Positions 18,245-26,684 of a stretch of DNA of 64,000 bases are shown here, piece after piece. The position numbers were made by a program, and so were the translations under genes. The stretch spans positions 248,001 to 312,000 of the forward strand of contig JAEWHC010000009.1 of NCBI GenBank assembly GCA_023387985.1, written 5' to 3'. Numbering within the stretch: position 1 is the first letter of the stretch; each line of letters opens with the position of its first letter. The notes under the pieces were generated by a model, which saw only the letters and a list, made by a program, of their open reading frames with translations, was not told the origin of the DNA and did not search any database. The DNA is from Bacteroidota bacterium (GTDB taxonomy: Bacteria; Bacteroidota; Bacteroidia; Chitinophagales; Chitinophagaceae).

Positions 18245-19327
18245 ATGATCGCAAAAGAACTTTCTACCCGGGAGAAATACCAAATTATCCTCAGCAAAGA
18301 CAAAAGCTTTGATGGTATTTTTTTTACGGCCGTTAAAACCACCGGCATTTTTTGCCGGCCATCCTGTACTGCCCGCAAGCCGAAGGAAGAAAATATTGAA
18401 TTTTTACGTTCGGCAGGTGAGTGCCTCACACGTGGCTACCGCCCTTGCAAGATCTGCCGGCCAATGGAAAACCCCGGAGCGACACCTGAAAATATCCGGA
18501 ACTTAATGCACGATCTGGAAGAAGACCCATCACGGAAATTCAAAGACTACGACCTGGTGAACCGCGGCATGGAACCCAACCAGGTGCGGCGTTGGTTCAT
18601 AAAGCATCACGGCATTACCTTTCAGGCATACCAGCGGATGTACCGAATTAACCGGGCTTTCAAAAAACTGCAGGCTGGCCATAGCGTCACCGGCACAGCT
18701 TACGACAGTGGATTTGAATCGGTAAGTGGTTTTGGCGAATCTTTTAAAAATATTTTTGGCGTGTCCCCCAGGCAAAGCAAAGCATCAACTATGATCAGTC
18801 TGAAACGGATCGAAACCCCCATCGGCACCATGATTGCGCTGGCGGTGGAGGAGGGCTTGTGCATGCTGGAATTCGGCGATCGCAAAATGATGGAAACCGA
18901 ATTGAAGATGATCGCCAAATCATTGAATGGTACCATCCTCCAGGGCAGCCATCCGCATTTTGAATTGCTGGAAAAAGAATTGCCAGCTTATTTTGCCGGA
19001 AAGCTTAAACAATTTACTGTTCCGCTTTTCCCGGTTGGTACCGGCTTCCAGAAATCCGTTTGGGAAGCCTTGCTTACCATTCCCTACGGAAAAACACGCA
19101 GCTATATGCAGCAGGCCCAACTGTTGAAAAGCCCGGAAAGTGTGCGTGCCGTAGCCAATGCCAATGGCATGAACAAGATCAGCATCATCATTCCCTGTCA
19201 CCGGGTAATCGGTTCCAACGGGCAATTGACCGGCTATGGAGGCGGTTTATGGCGCAAGAAATTCCTGCTCGACCTGGAGATGGGAAATATGGGCGGGAAA
19301 CAGCTTGATCTTGGGTTGGGCTTGTAG
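18245..19327 (+). CDS. ada: Bifunctional Ada: methylphosphotriester/O6-alkylguanine DNA methyltransferase and AraC-type activator
   Basis: Adaptive-response protein of 360 residues that repairs alkylated DNA by suicidal methyl transfer. Zinc module: Cys37 and Cys41 (GIFCRPSC) with Cys68 and Cys71 (RPCKIC), where Cys37 matches the methyl-accepting Cys38 of E. coli Ada. AraC-type helix-turn-helix region about 85-180 (GTAYDSGFESVSGFGESFKN, GVSPRQ). C-terminal Ogt domain about 182-350 with IPYGKTRSYM and acceptor Cys318 in IIPCHRVIGSNGQLTGYGGG. All three modules are intact; there is no fused AlkA glycosylase. It lies alone, convergent with the antiporter gene. Confidence 0.95.
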   Translation: MIAKELSTREKYQIILSKDKSFDGIFFTAVKTTGIFCRPSCTARKPKEENIEFLRSAGECLTRGYRPCKICRPMENPGATPENIRNLMHDLEEDPSRKFKDYDLVNRGMEPNQVRRWFIKHHGITFQAYQRMYRINRAFKKLQAGHSVTGTAYDSGFESVSGFGESFKNIFGVSPRQSKASTMISLKRIETPIGTMIALAVEEGLCMLEFGDRKMMETELKMIAKSLNGTILQGSHPHFELLEKELPAYFAGKLKQFTVPLFPVGTGFQKSVWEALLTIPYGKTRSYMQQAQLLKSPESVRAVANANGMNKISIIIPCHRVIGSNGQLTGYGGGLWRKKFLLDLEMGNMGGKQLDLGLGL

Positions 19328-19354
19328 CAGTATGAGCTGCGGTGTACTGGTGGA

Positions 19355-21658
19355 TCAGTTCGCCGCAATCACCTGGTTTTTAAGACCATCAGCATAATCG
19401 CGTATAGATTTGTGACTGCCTACCAGCCAGAGAATATCACCCTCCTGTATTACGGTTGTCGATGACGGGTTAAGGTGCCGGACATCATCCCGCTCAAGAC
19501 CTACTACCGAACTTCGTGTGACTTCACGGATGCCGGAGGATAAAATGCTCTGACCGATCAACGGGCTGCCTTCACTGATCAAAAACTGCTCGAGCCGGAT
19601 ATCTTCGATAATGATATCATCGTAAACAACCTCGGCTGCAGCATCAAACACCGGCTTAAAATGCTGGATCTGTTCATCCGTGGCCAGGATGCCGACACGG
19701 TCATAGGGAAGGAGCCAGGCATCCCTTCCGGGAAGCTGTAGAATTTTTTCACCCCGCTGGATATAAACCACATTAATGCCGTATGTTTCTTTCCATTTAA
19801 GATCTTTTAATGGTGTTCCTACAAATGCTGCCAATGGGGGTACATTCAGTTCGGTAATGTGCGCATCCCAGGCTTGCAATGAACTAACAATTTCTGCACG
19901 CTTTGACTTTACCAGGTTTTCCCTTGCGGAGGCTTTTTCTTCAGCGATCTCCCTTTCCTGGAAGTTGCTTACAAAACGTTTTTCAATACTTTGATACATC
20001 CATTTGCTCTGGTTTGAAAACAATACGATAAATACCACGATCACCGGGATGGAGGCCAGCATGGCAAACCGCGTTGTTGTAAGCTGGTCGATGAACAGGC
20101 CAATGAGTAACACGGCGACGATTACGCGGATAAGGCCAATTACGTAAAGCTGGGTGCGGTTTTTCTCCAGGTTGCGCCAGGCTTCCCGGCTTGAGTATTC
20201 CCTGGGCTGCGCAAAAACAAGTGCCCACAGGAATGGTGAAGAAATGGCAACGGCCAGCAGGATGGTGACGACGCTTTGCATCAGTTCACTTTTTATGAAG
20301 CGGGTAATATCCAGGAATGGATTGATCACAAATTGGAAGAGCAGCAAGACGGCCATCAGCATAATGCTGTTGATCACGATGGTTTTGATGTATCCTTTCA
20401 TCAGGATCTTCCATTCCGGATCAGCCTGTAATTTTTCAGTGGTACTCGAATATTTGGCGATGCGGTTCTGCCAGCTCTGTGGAACCACTTTGGTCAGCCA
20501 ATTGTAAAAAGGTTCGCTGTACTTGATCATGTAGGGCGTGGTAAACGTAGTGATTGCCGATACGCCAACCGCTACAGGAAAGAGAAATTCTGAAATAACT
20601 CCAAGCGAAAGGCCAAGGGTGGCAACAATGAACGCGAATTCCCCAATCTGCGCCATACTCATGCCCACCTGCACCGATTGCTTAAGCGGCTGACCTGACA
20701 GCAGGGCGCCTGAGCCGCCAAAGATCAGTTTACCGAAAATGGTGAGCATGGTTACCACAAAAATTGGAAAGGCATATTCCACCATCGCCGTGGGATTGAT
20801 CATCATGCCCACCGAAACGAAGAAGACCGTGCCGAACAATTCCTTAACCGGCTTGGTGATGTGTTCCACTTTTTCAGCCAGCGTGGTTTCCGCGATTAGC
20901 GAGCCCATTACGAAGGCGCCCAATTCTGCTGAAAACCCAACCTGAACGGCCAGCAATACCATACCAAGACAAAGTCCTATGGACAGAATAAGCAAGGTTT
21001 CCTCGTCCATCCACCGGCGGGCTCGGTTCAGGAAAGTTGGGAGCAAATAAATGCCGAGCAGGAACCAGAGGGCCATGAAAAAGGCCAGCTTCAGGATGGT
21101 GAACAGGATTTCAGACCCTTCAAACTGCTGGGTGACGGCCACCGTTGAAAGCAATACCATCAGGAGGATGACCACAATATCTTCCACGATTAATGCCCCG
21201 AATACGATACGGGCGAACTGTTTGGTTTTTACCCCCAGTTCATCAAAGGCTTTCAGGATGATGGTGGTGGAAGAGCTTGCCAGCATACCGCCCAGGAAGA
21301 GGCTGTCCATGGTGCTCCAGCCCAATAATTTTCCGACGATATAACCGCCGGAACCCACAAAAACAATTTCTACAATGGCTGTAATGGATGCCGCACCGCC
21401 AACGCGCATAAGTTTCTTAAAGCTGAATTCCAGGCCGAGGCTGAAAAGCAGGAAGATTACCCCAAGCTCGGCAAATGTTTTGATGTTGGCGGTATCTACC
21501 ACATCGGGCACAAGGCCGAAATGCGGCCCAACAAAAAAGCCGGCGATGATATAGCCAAGCACAAGCGGCTGCTTGATGCGTTTAAATAATATGGTTACAA
21601 ACGCGCCAACGAGCAGGATGAGTGCGAGGTCACGGATCAGTTCGGGTAAATGGGCCAT
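19355..21658 (-). CDS. CPA2-family cation/proton antiporter with RCK-C domain (KefB-like)
   Basis: Membrane protein of 767 residues. Residues about 5-385 form the Na+/H+ exchanger domain (QPLVLGYIIAGFFVGPHFG, LLFSLGLEFSFKKL, GGMLASSSTTIILKAFDELG). About 415-565 holds four further helices, an unusual insert before the cytosolic part. The C-terminal part has a TrkA-C/RCK-C-like segment (LEQFLISEGSPLIGQSIL, VIQEGDILWLVGSHKSI, about 690-760). This combination is seen in Bacteroidota KefB/YbaL-like antiporters. The likely role is K+ or Na+ for H+ exchange. There is no Rossmann NAD domain as in E. coli KefB and no KefF/KefG partner gene nearby. Confidence 0.87.
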   Translation of the reverse strand: MAHLPELIRDLALILLVGAFVTILFKRIKQPLVLGYIIAGFFVGPHFGLVPDVVDTANIKTFAELGVIFLLFSLGLEFSFKKLMRVGGAASITAIVEIVFVGSGGYIVGKLLGWSTMDSLFLGGMLASSSTTIILKAFDELGVKTKQFARIVFGALIVEDIVVILLMVLLSTVAVTQQFEGSEILFTILKLAFFMALWFLLGIYLLPTFLNRARRWMDEETLLILSIGLCLGMVLLAVQVGFSAELGAFVMGSLIAETTLAEKVEHITKPVKELFGTVFFVSVGMMINPTAMVEYAFPIFVVTMLTIFGKLIFGGSGALLSGQPLKQSVQVGMSMAQIGEFAFIVATLGLSLGVISEFLFPVAVGVSAITTFTTPYMIKYSEPFYNWLTKVVPQSWQNRIAKYSSTTEKLQADPEWKILMKGYIKTIVINSIMLMAVLLLFQFVINPFLDITRFIKSELMQSVVTILLAVAISSPFLWALVFAQPREYSSREAWRNLEKNRTQLYVIGLIRVIVAVLLIGLFIDQLTTTRFAMLASIPVIVVFIVLFSNQSKWMYQSIEKRFVSNFQEREIAEEKASARENLVKSKRAEIVSSLQAWDAHITELNVPPLAAFVGTPLKDLKWKETYGINVVYIQRGEKILQLPGRDAWLLPYDRVGILATDEQIQHFKPVFDAAAEVVYDDIIIEDIRLEQFLISEGSPLIGQSILSSGIREVTRSSVVGLERDDVRHLNPSSTTVIQEGDILWLVGSHKSIRDYADGLKNQVIAAN

Positions 21659-21828
21659 TGTTTAACTTATTTAAAGGCGGAATCGCCCGAAAATATTGAT
21701 ATTCCGGCAATAAACCGGATTGGGTTGGATTTTCTTACAAGGTAGGGATTTATGTAAAGATCCATGAATATTTTGCCAACCGCCATGCCCGGCATAAGCC
21801 TTCAGCCCTGACCTGGCCATAATACGAA

Positions 21829-21856
21829 AACCGGATGAAGAGATCTCCAACCGGTT
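21829..21856 (-). terminator. Possible terminator downstream of the secreted-protein gene
   Basis: On the minus strand AACCGG (complement of 21851-21856) pairs with CCGGTT (complement of 21829-21834) across a 16-nt loop that itself holds the palindrome GAGATCTC; the stem is followed by TTCG rather than a long T run. It lies 25 bp past the stop of the gene ending at 21881. Confidence 0.3.
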
Positions 21857-21880
21857 CTTTATTCCCAGGAAACAATCGCC

Positions 21881-22483
21881 CTAATGTTTATGTGCGGCTC
21901 CGGGAGCAGCGGCAATTATATCGTGGATGCCTTCAATGGTATGGGTATAATCCACGTAAGCTTCCACAAACTCACGGCCTTTTTCGGGTGACTGGTTTTT
22001 TACTTTGTCAAGGGCAGCAACTTTTGCGAATTTCTCTTTCAATACGCTGTTGACATGCGCATTGAATTCTCTTAGCAATCCATCAATATCCTGGGTTGCA
22101 ATGGCTTTGTCGGTCATTTGAATGATCGGCTTGGTCGTTCCGGCAGCTTTCAGGCCGGTGTAAGGCGCACCTTCTGTTTCGCGGTGCAGGCGAACCAGGG
22201 TTTCCAGAAAATATTTCTCTACAATGCTGTACACCTGTTTGTCGCCATTGCGCAGGTTATAGGTTTTTTCAAACAGGCTCCTGATCTCAGGTTCCTGTTC
22301 TTTGGTAATCCATTTCAATACCAGGCTAACATTGTTGGTCTCCAATGCTTTCTGGCCGTCTTTTATGGTCGGCCCGTCGTAAGAATCACAATGGGCGGAA
22401 GCGGGCAGCGAAATAAAAACGACGAAAAGAAGAGCGAATGCTGCGGATAGGATCTTTTGGAAAGGGATTGATTTGTTTTTCAT
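21881..22483 (-). CDS. Small secreted protein, DUF6448-like
   Basis: Exported protein of about 200 residues: signal peptide with the hydrophobic run ILSAAFALLFVVFISLPASA, cleaved before HCDSYDGPTIKDG. The mature part is mostly helical, with LVLKWITKEQEPEIRSLFEK, KYFLETLVRLHRETEGAPYT and FVEAYVDYTHTIEGIHDIIA, and ends in AAHKH. The start HCDSYDGP followed by a four-helix-like body matches what I recall of DUF6448 proteins, whose function is unknown. Conserved His and Cys at the mature N-terminus plus His at the C-terminus might bind metal (inference). Start ATG 22483 or 22492; further upstream ORF is not signal-like. Confidence 0.75.
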   Translation of the reverse strand: MKNKSIPFQKILSAAFALLFVVFISLPASAHCDSYDGPTIKDGQKALETNNVSLVLKWITKEQEPEIRSLFEKTYNLRNGDKQVYSIVEKYFLETLVRLHRETEGAPYTGLKAAGTTKPIIQMTDKAIATQDIDGLLREFNAHVNSVLKEKFAKVAALDKVKNQSPEKGREFVEAYVDYTHTIEGIHDIIAAAPGAAHKH

Positions 22484-22637
22484 GACTTTCATTTTTTTTT
22501 TGTTGATTGTTTTGAAAAACAAACTTACCACGGCCAACAGCCCTGGTCGACCTACTTCAGAAAACAGGACTACAAACAGAGGAAGAACAGGTCTCACTTT
22601 CCAAAGTGGGACGCACAATTGAACTCAACTTATTGGT

Positions 22638-23783
22638 TTACAGTAGGTAATGATTTTTCTTATATTCACTCGGCGTAATGCCTGTCCTGTTTTTAAATAC
22701 CCGGTTGAACGCGGATTTTGTATTGAAACCGCTTTCAAAGGCCATACCCAACAACGATAGGTGATCGTTTTTGGGATCGGCGAGCAGGGTTTTTACATGT
22801 TCAACCCGGTAGCCGTTGATGAGATCGAAGAAATTGAGACCGAGTTTTTCATTAATCACCCGCGACAATACGTGGGCCGGTATGTCGAGGCTGTTCGCAA
22901 GATCGGGTAACGTAAGGCCGGGCTCGAGGTAGGGCTTTTCAGTTTCTAAAAAGGATTTCAGCCGGGAAATATGGTTGTCTGCATCTTCATTCCTGAGCGC
23001 CAGGCCGGAATATTTCACTTTTTCCTCCGTTACATATTCCAGTTTGCGGCCGGCCTTTTGCACAAAGATTTCCCGTTGCTTCAGCCCGAAATAGCCGATC
23101 AGGATGATGAACAGTGACAAGGAAAGAAACAGCCCATCCGTACAAAATGACCAGGTGAACAAATGAAAAATATGGTGTATGGTCGCGAAAATGATGAACA
23201 GCGTCCAGATGGCACCGAAGGAATAGACGAGTTTCCGCAGCCAGTCGAGATCCACGTTTTCACGGGTGGAAAAATTGTTGAAGATGTTTACATCCAGTTT
23301 CCGGAATGAATAAATGGTGAGTAGAATATAAACCGGCCCGGAAATCGCCGTAAGCACCAGGAAGAAATTGAACAGGAACGGGGCTTCTCCCGCTGGATGG
23401 GTATGATCCAGGGTAAGCCTTTCCGCGATACCGGGCATGGCCGAGCCAATAAGCAAATAACCATTGAAAAGCAGGAAGGGCAGGAAATGCGCCCATTGAC
23501 CATTGCACAGTATAGACCGCAGCTTAAATTCGGCGTTTGTGAGTGCCTTTACATAAAGCAACATAAAGGGACCATGCAGCATGACCAGGGAAATGAAGCT
23601 TGCCGCCAGGATGGGATACGCTGCAAACAACCTGTCGGCAAACAGCGCATAAGTTCCTACATAAAATCCGAGGTAAAACAGCCAGACGATCAGGATGCGG
23701 TCATGCAAGGCATTCTTTTTCTGCAAAATGAGCAAAGCGAAAAAAATGGCATTGAAAGCGGCTATGAGGAAGAGGTAGGTCAT
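22638..23783 (-). CDS. Membrane-tethered AraC-family transcriptional regulator
   Basis: Protein of 381 residues with about seven hydrophobic helices in the first 240 residues (from MTYLFLIAAFNAIFFALLIL to SLSLFIILIGYFGLKQREIF), then a linker and a C-terminal AraC DNA-binding domain: LTLPDLANSLDIPAHVLSRV and LSLLGMAFESGFNTKSAFNR, VFKNRTGITPSEYK. A membrane sensor fused to an AraC head is common in Bacteroidota. Target genes are unknown; the nearest same-strand genes are the SMR exporter just upstream and the secreted DUF6448-like protein downstream. Confidence 0.9.
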   Translation of the reverse strand: MTYLFLIAAFNAIFFALLILQKKNALHDRILIVWLFYLGFYVGTYALFADRLFAAYPILAASFISLVMLHGPFMLLYVKALTNAEFKLRSILCNGQWAHFLPFLLFNGYLLIGSAMPGIAERLTLDHTHPAGEAPFLFNFFLVLTAISGPVYILLTIYSFRKLDVNIFNNFSTRENVDLDWLRKLVYSFGAIWTLFIIFATIHHIFHLFTWSFCTDGLFLSLSLFIILIGYFGLKQREIFVQKAGRKLEYVTEEKVKYSGLALRNEDADNHISRLKSFLETEKPYLEPGLTLPDLANSLDIPAHVLSRVINEKLGLNFFDLINGYRVEHVKTLLADPKNDHLSLLGMAFESGFNTKSAFNRVFKNRTGITPSEYKKNHYLL

Positions 23784-23799
23784 GAGAAGTTCTAACCTT

Positions 23800-23807
23800 C
23801 AAAGTTA
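23800..23807 (-). promoter_or_regulatory. -7 element upstream of the AraC-type regulator
   Basis: TAACTTTG on the minus strand, a full match to TAnnTTTG, 16 nt upstream of the regulator ATG. No clear -33 TTTG. Confidence 0.45.
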
Positions 23808-23872
23808 AACCAATAACCTGTCTGCCCCTATACCTAAGCTTTTGAGTTGTCCTGGTGCTTAAAATCGGATAA

Positions 23873-24202
23873 TTACGAAACCGCCTTCAATCCCACAATA
23901 CTCCCAATCAGCGTAGCGATAAAAAACACGCGCCAGAATGTGGCCGGTTCTTGAAACAAAAAAATGCCGAGCAGTGCGGTGCCAACGGCGCCAATGCCCG
24001 TCCAGACAGGATAGGCGGTACCAATGGGAAGGCTTTGCGTGGCCTTCATCAACAACAACATGCTGATGGTAAGGCAAACCACGAAACCGGCGTACCACCA
24101 CATCATTTCATTTCCGGTGGTTTCCTTGGCTTTGCCCAGGCAAACGGCAAAAGCGGTTTCAAAAAGTCCGGCGATGATCAGGATGATCCAACTCAAATTC
24201 AC
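23873..24202 (-). CDS. Small multidrug resistance family transporter (SugE/Gdx-like)
   Basis: Four-helix SMR protein of 109 residues with the essential membrane glutamate Glu15 in AGLFETAFAVCLG, then GTAYPVWTGIGAVGTALLGI and FFIATLIGSIVGLK. SMR proteins act as antiparallel dimers exchanging protons for small cations. The GLFE context and YPVWTGIGAVGT resemble the SugE/Gdx branch, which exports guanidinium, rather than the quaternary-ammonium branch; this is a resemblance call and no guanidine riboswitch is seen. The gene starts 3 nt after the preceding membrane-protein gene, so they are co-transcribed. Confidence 0.85.
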   Translation of the reverse strand: MNLSWIILIIAGLFETAFAVCLGKAKETTGNEMMWWYAGFVVCLTISMLLLMKATQSLPIGTAYPVWTGIGAVGTALLGIFLFQEPATFWRVFFIATLIGSIVGLKAVS

Positions 24203-24205
24203 GTG

Positions 24206-24817
24206 TTATCCGTTTTTGTTTGCGGCAAATATCCGGTTTATGCGCGGTTGAAGCAACCAGATGCCAATGGGCCAGAACCAAAGCAGGAAAAATTCACCGA
24301 TATAACTGTCGCCGTGGGCTTCGGTTTTGGTTTCAACAGATTTCAAGGCTTTACCAATAAAAATGAACATGTACACAAACCCGGCCATAGCAATCAACTG
24401 CATGACCATTACGGGAATCATAATCCGCAACAGTTCAACCGGAAACACTGCGGGGTCTTGCGCGGTTTCCACCCATTCAGGGAAACGCAGAAACCAGCGG
24501 GTCATCAGGAAGATGGCCACAAGGTTAAGCAAAGTCGAAATAAGGGTAATAAGCACAAACCTGTTCCGGTTCATGTTCACCTGAGGCGGCAGTCGCCGGT
24601 GCAAGGCCAGGCCGGTTGCCAGGAACCAGAACATGTAAAACAGCAGGAAAGGCATCATTACCCATACCAATGCCTGCATTTCCCGGAAGGGTTCCGTGTA
24701 TTCCATAGCATCCATGGCCGAAATCATGCGTCGCAAAAAATAGATGTAGGCGATGATGGGTATGCCGTAGACCAACAGGAAGACCTGCCAGTGTTTAAGG
24801 CGTGTCATGAAATTCAT
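24206..24817 (-). CDS. Four-helix integral membrane protein of unknown function
   Basis: 203 residues with about four to five hydrophobic helices (about 10-28, 50-70, 86-106, 127-155, 175-190). It ends with the segment SYIGEFFLLWFWPIGIWLLQ followed by PRINRIFA, a pattern I have seen in uncharacterised Bacteroidota membrane proteins. It has no catalytic motif I recognise. It lies three nucleotides upstream of the SMR exporter on the same strand, pointing to a shared transcript. Confidence 0.7.
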   Translation of the reverse strand: MNFMTRLKHWQVFLLVYGIPIIAYIYFLRRMISAMDAMEYTEPFREMQALVWVMMPFLLFYMFWFLATGLALHRRLPPQVNMNRNRFVLITLISTLLNLVAIFLMTRWFLRFPEWVETAQDPAVFPVELLRIMIPVMVMQLIAMAGFVYMFIFIGKALKSVETKTEAHGDSYIGEFFLLWFWPIGIWLLQPRINRIFAANKNG

Positions 24818-24887
24818 CAGCAGGCATTTTTGGGTTGATCAAACATGCAACATAGTTTGGTCAGCGTTTTGAATAAATAGGTGAGCA

Positions 24888-26495
24888 CTATTTCTTCGTT
24901 TTCCCGAACAGCCATTGCAGGTAGTCCGGCTCGGCAAAAGCATTGTCCCAACTGTTATGGTTCACGCCGGGGTACTCTGTATAACGTACTTCGGCTTTAA
25001 GCTGCTTCAGTTTTGCGACCATGTCCCGGCTGAATTCCGGTTTAACCACGGCGTCTTCACTTCCATGAAATATCCAGAAAGGAATTTTGCTGACGCGTTT
25101 ATCATAGGCATTTACATCGCCGCCTCCGCAAATGGGTGCTGCCGCCGCGAAGAGTTGCGGGTAACGGTAAACCATTTCAAATGTGCCAAATCCGCCCATG
25201 CTCAAACCTGAAATGGAGATCCTTTTGGGATCGGCTATGCCCTGTTTCACCAGGTCCTGCACAATGGAAGCAGCACTTGTCAGCGGCCAGGATGGGGGCG
25301 TATTGTAGTCAAAGATCCTTTCACCGGTTTGGCGGTTGACGCGGGTAAGTGCCGAACTCCAGGAATTTCCTGCAGGGCATTGTGGAAATACAACGATGGC
25401 GGGAAAAGATGACCGGTTTCCGGGTTTTAAAAACAGTTTCGCGCCATGTGTCAGCTGGGCTTCATTGTCGCTGCCTCTTTCACCGGCTCCATGCAAAAAC
25501 AGCAGCACCGGATATTTTTTGGATGCATCATAATTTTCCGGATACAACAGTCGGTATGGCAATACGTTTCCTTCTGCATCTGTGAAAGTTTTTCTTTCAA
25601 AAGCATCCAGTGCAAAATCGTATGGTTTTAGGTAACCTTTATGTTCAAGCCATTCACTGAAGCGATCGATCCAGCCGTCACTTGGCAGGTTTTGTTTGCG
25701 CATGCCGAAGCCATGATCACCTGCCGAATACATGTGCAACTCTGCTGAAGCTCCGGCTTCCAGCCATTTATTGTATAAACCCAGGCTATGGGAGGCCAGT
25801 TGAAGTCCATCGTTGGTAGCGGCCACGATAAAAGCGTCAGGAGATTGCTTATCCACCTTGCCCATTTGGTTGGTGGGCATAAAGGCGTAGATGGGCGCAA
25901 TGAAATCCGGCCGGTTTTCCGGTGTGGAATTAAATGCGGTGGAAGCAGTGACATACCCCCCGGCACTGAAGCCCATGATGCCGATACGGTTTGTGGCCAC
26001 ACCCAATTCTTTTGCGTGCCTGCGCACATAGGCAATTGCCGCCTTGCCATCGGCACTGGCAAGCGGGAGAACTTCTGCCGTCTTACGTTGGAATTCCGGC
26101 TTGCCCCACATGTCGTTCAGTTCTTTGAGCGGGTCATCGGTTTCAGCCTGTATGAGGCGGTATTTCAGAACAAAAGCCGTTACGCCTTTCTTCGCAAGGT
26201 ATTCCGCCACCCTGGTGCCCTCATTTTCGATAGACAACGCCATAAAAGCACCTCCCGGCGCAATGATCACTGCCGTGCCATTCGCTTTTCCTGTTTCGGG
26301 TTCAAAAACGGTGAGTGTTGGTTTGGATACGTTGTAAACGGCAGGCGTATTCCAGGCGTTTTTCTCAAGGTACGCTTCATTCCATTTCCAGTTTTCGGAT
26401 CCCGGCGCGGGCCCGTCATAAATATTCAAAACTTTTTGTTGCGCGAAAATCTGTACAGGCGCCAGGAAAAGGAAAAGGATCAAAAGCTTTTTCAT
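24888..26495 (-). CDS. Secreted double alpha/beta-hydrolase (carbohydrate esterase-like), two catalytic domains
   Basis: Exported protein of 535 residues with signal peptide (LLILFLFLAPVQIFAQ). Domain 1, about 50-290: oxyanion motif IIAPGGAFMALSIE, nucleophile in GIMGFSAGGYV, and a late His in GDHGFGMR, as in BD-FAE and acetylxylan-esterase-like enzymes. Domain 2, about 300-535: LLFLHGAGERG, nucleophile in SISGLSMGGFGTFE, Asp in WIFHGSEDAVVKPE, and His in PGVNHNSWDNAF, as in CE1/feruloyl-esterase or PHB depolymerase-like enzymes. Both halves look catalytically complete. Likely deacylates plant polysaccharides outside the cytoplasm (inference); no glycoside hydrolase lies next to it. Confidence 0.87.
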   Translation of the reverse strand: MKKLLILFLFLAPVQIFAQQKVLNIYDGPAPGSENWKWNEAYLEKNAWNTPAVYNVSKPTLTVFEPETGKANGTAVIIAPGGAFMALSIENEGTRVAEYLAKKGVTAFVLKYRLIQAETDDPLKELNDMWGKPEFQRKTAEVLPLASADGKAAIAYVRRHAKELGVATNRIGIMGFSAGGYVTASTAFNSTPENRPDFIAPIYAFMPTNQMGKVDKQSPDAFIVAATNDGLQLASHSLGLYNKWLEAGASAELHMYSAGDHGFGMRKQNLPSDGWIDRFSEWLEHKGYLKPYDFALDAFERKTFTDAEGNVLPYRLLYPENYDASKKYPVLLFLHGAGERGSDNEAQLTHGAKLFLKPGNRSSFPAIVVFPQCPAGNSWSSALTRVNRQTGERIFDYNTPPSWPLTSAASIVQDLVKQGIADPKRISISGLSMGGFGTFEMVYRYPQLFAAAAPICGGGDVNAYDKRVSKIPFWIFHGSEDAVVKPEFSRDMVAKLKQLKAEVRYTEYPGVNHNSWDNAFAEPDYLQWLFGKTKK

Positions 26496-26684
26496 ATGGA
26501 AAGTTTCATTGGATAAAGTTAATGCCTATATGGTATGCACCGTAGATGGATTTCACGAATTCGAACCACCGTTCCAACCGAATCCGTTCATGGTGATTCA
26601 TAATTGGCCCCAGGTAATCCAGCCATTCTACCAATATGGTTTATGATTGCTATTAATGCGATTTCTGGATGCGATCCGTCTCCA

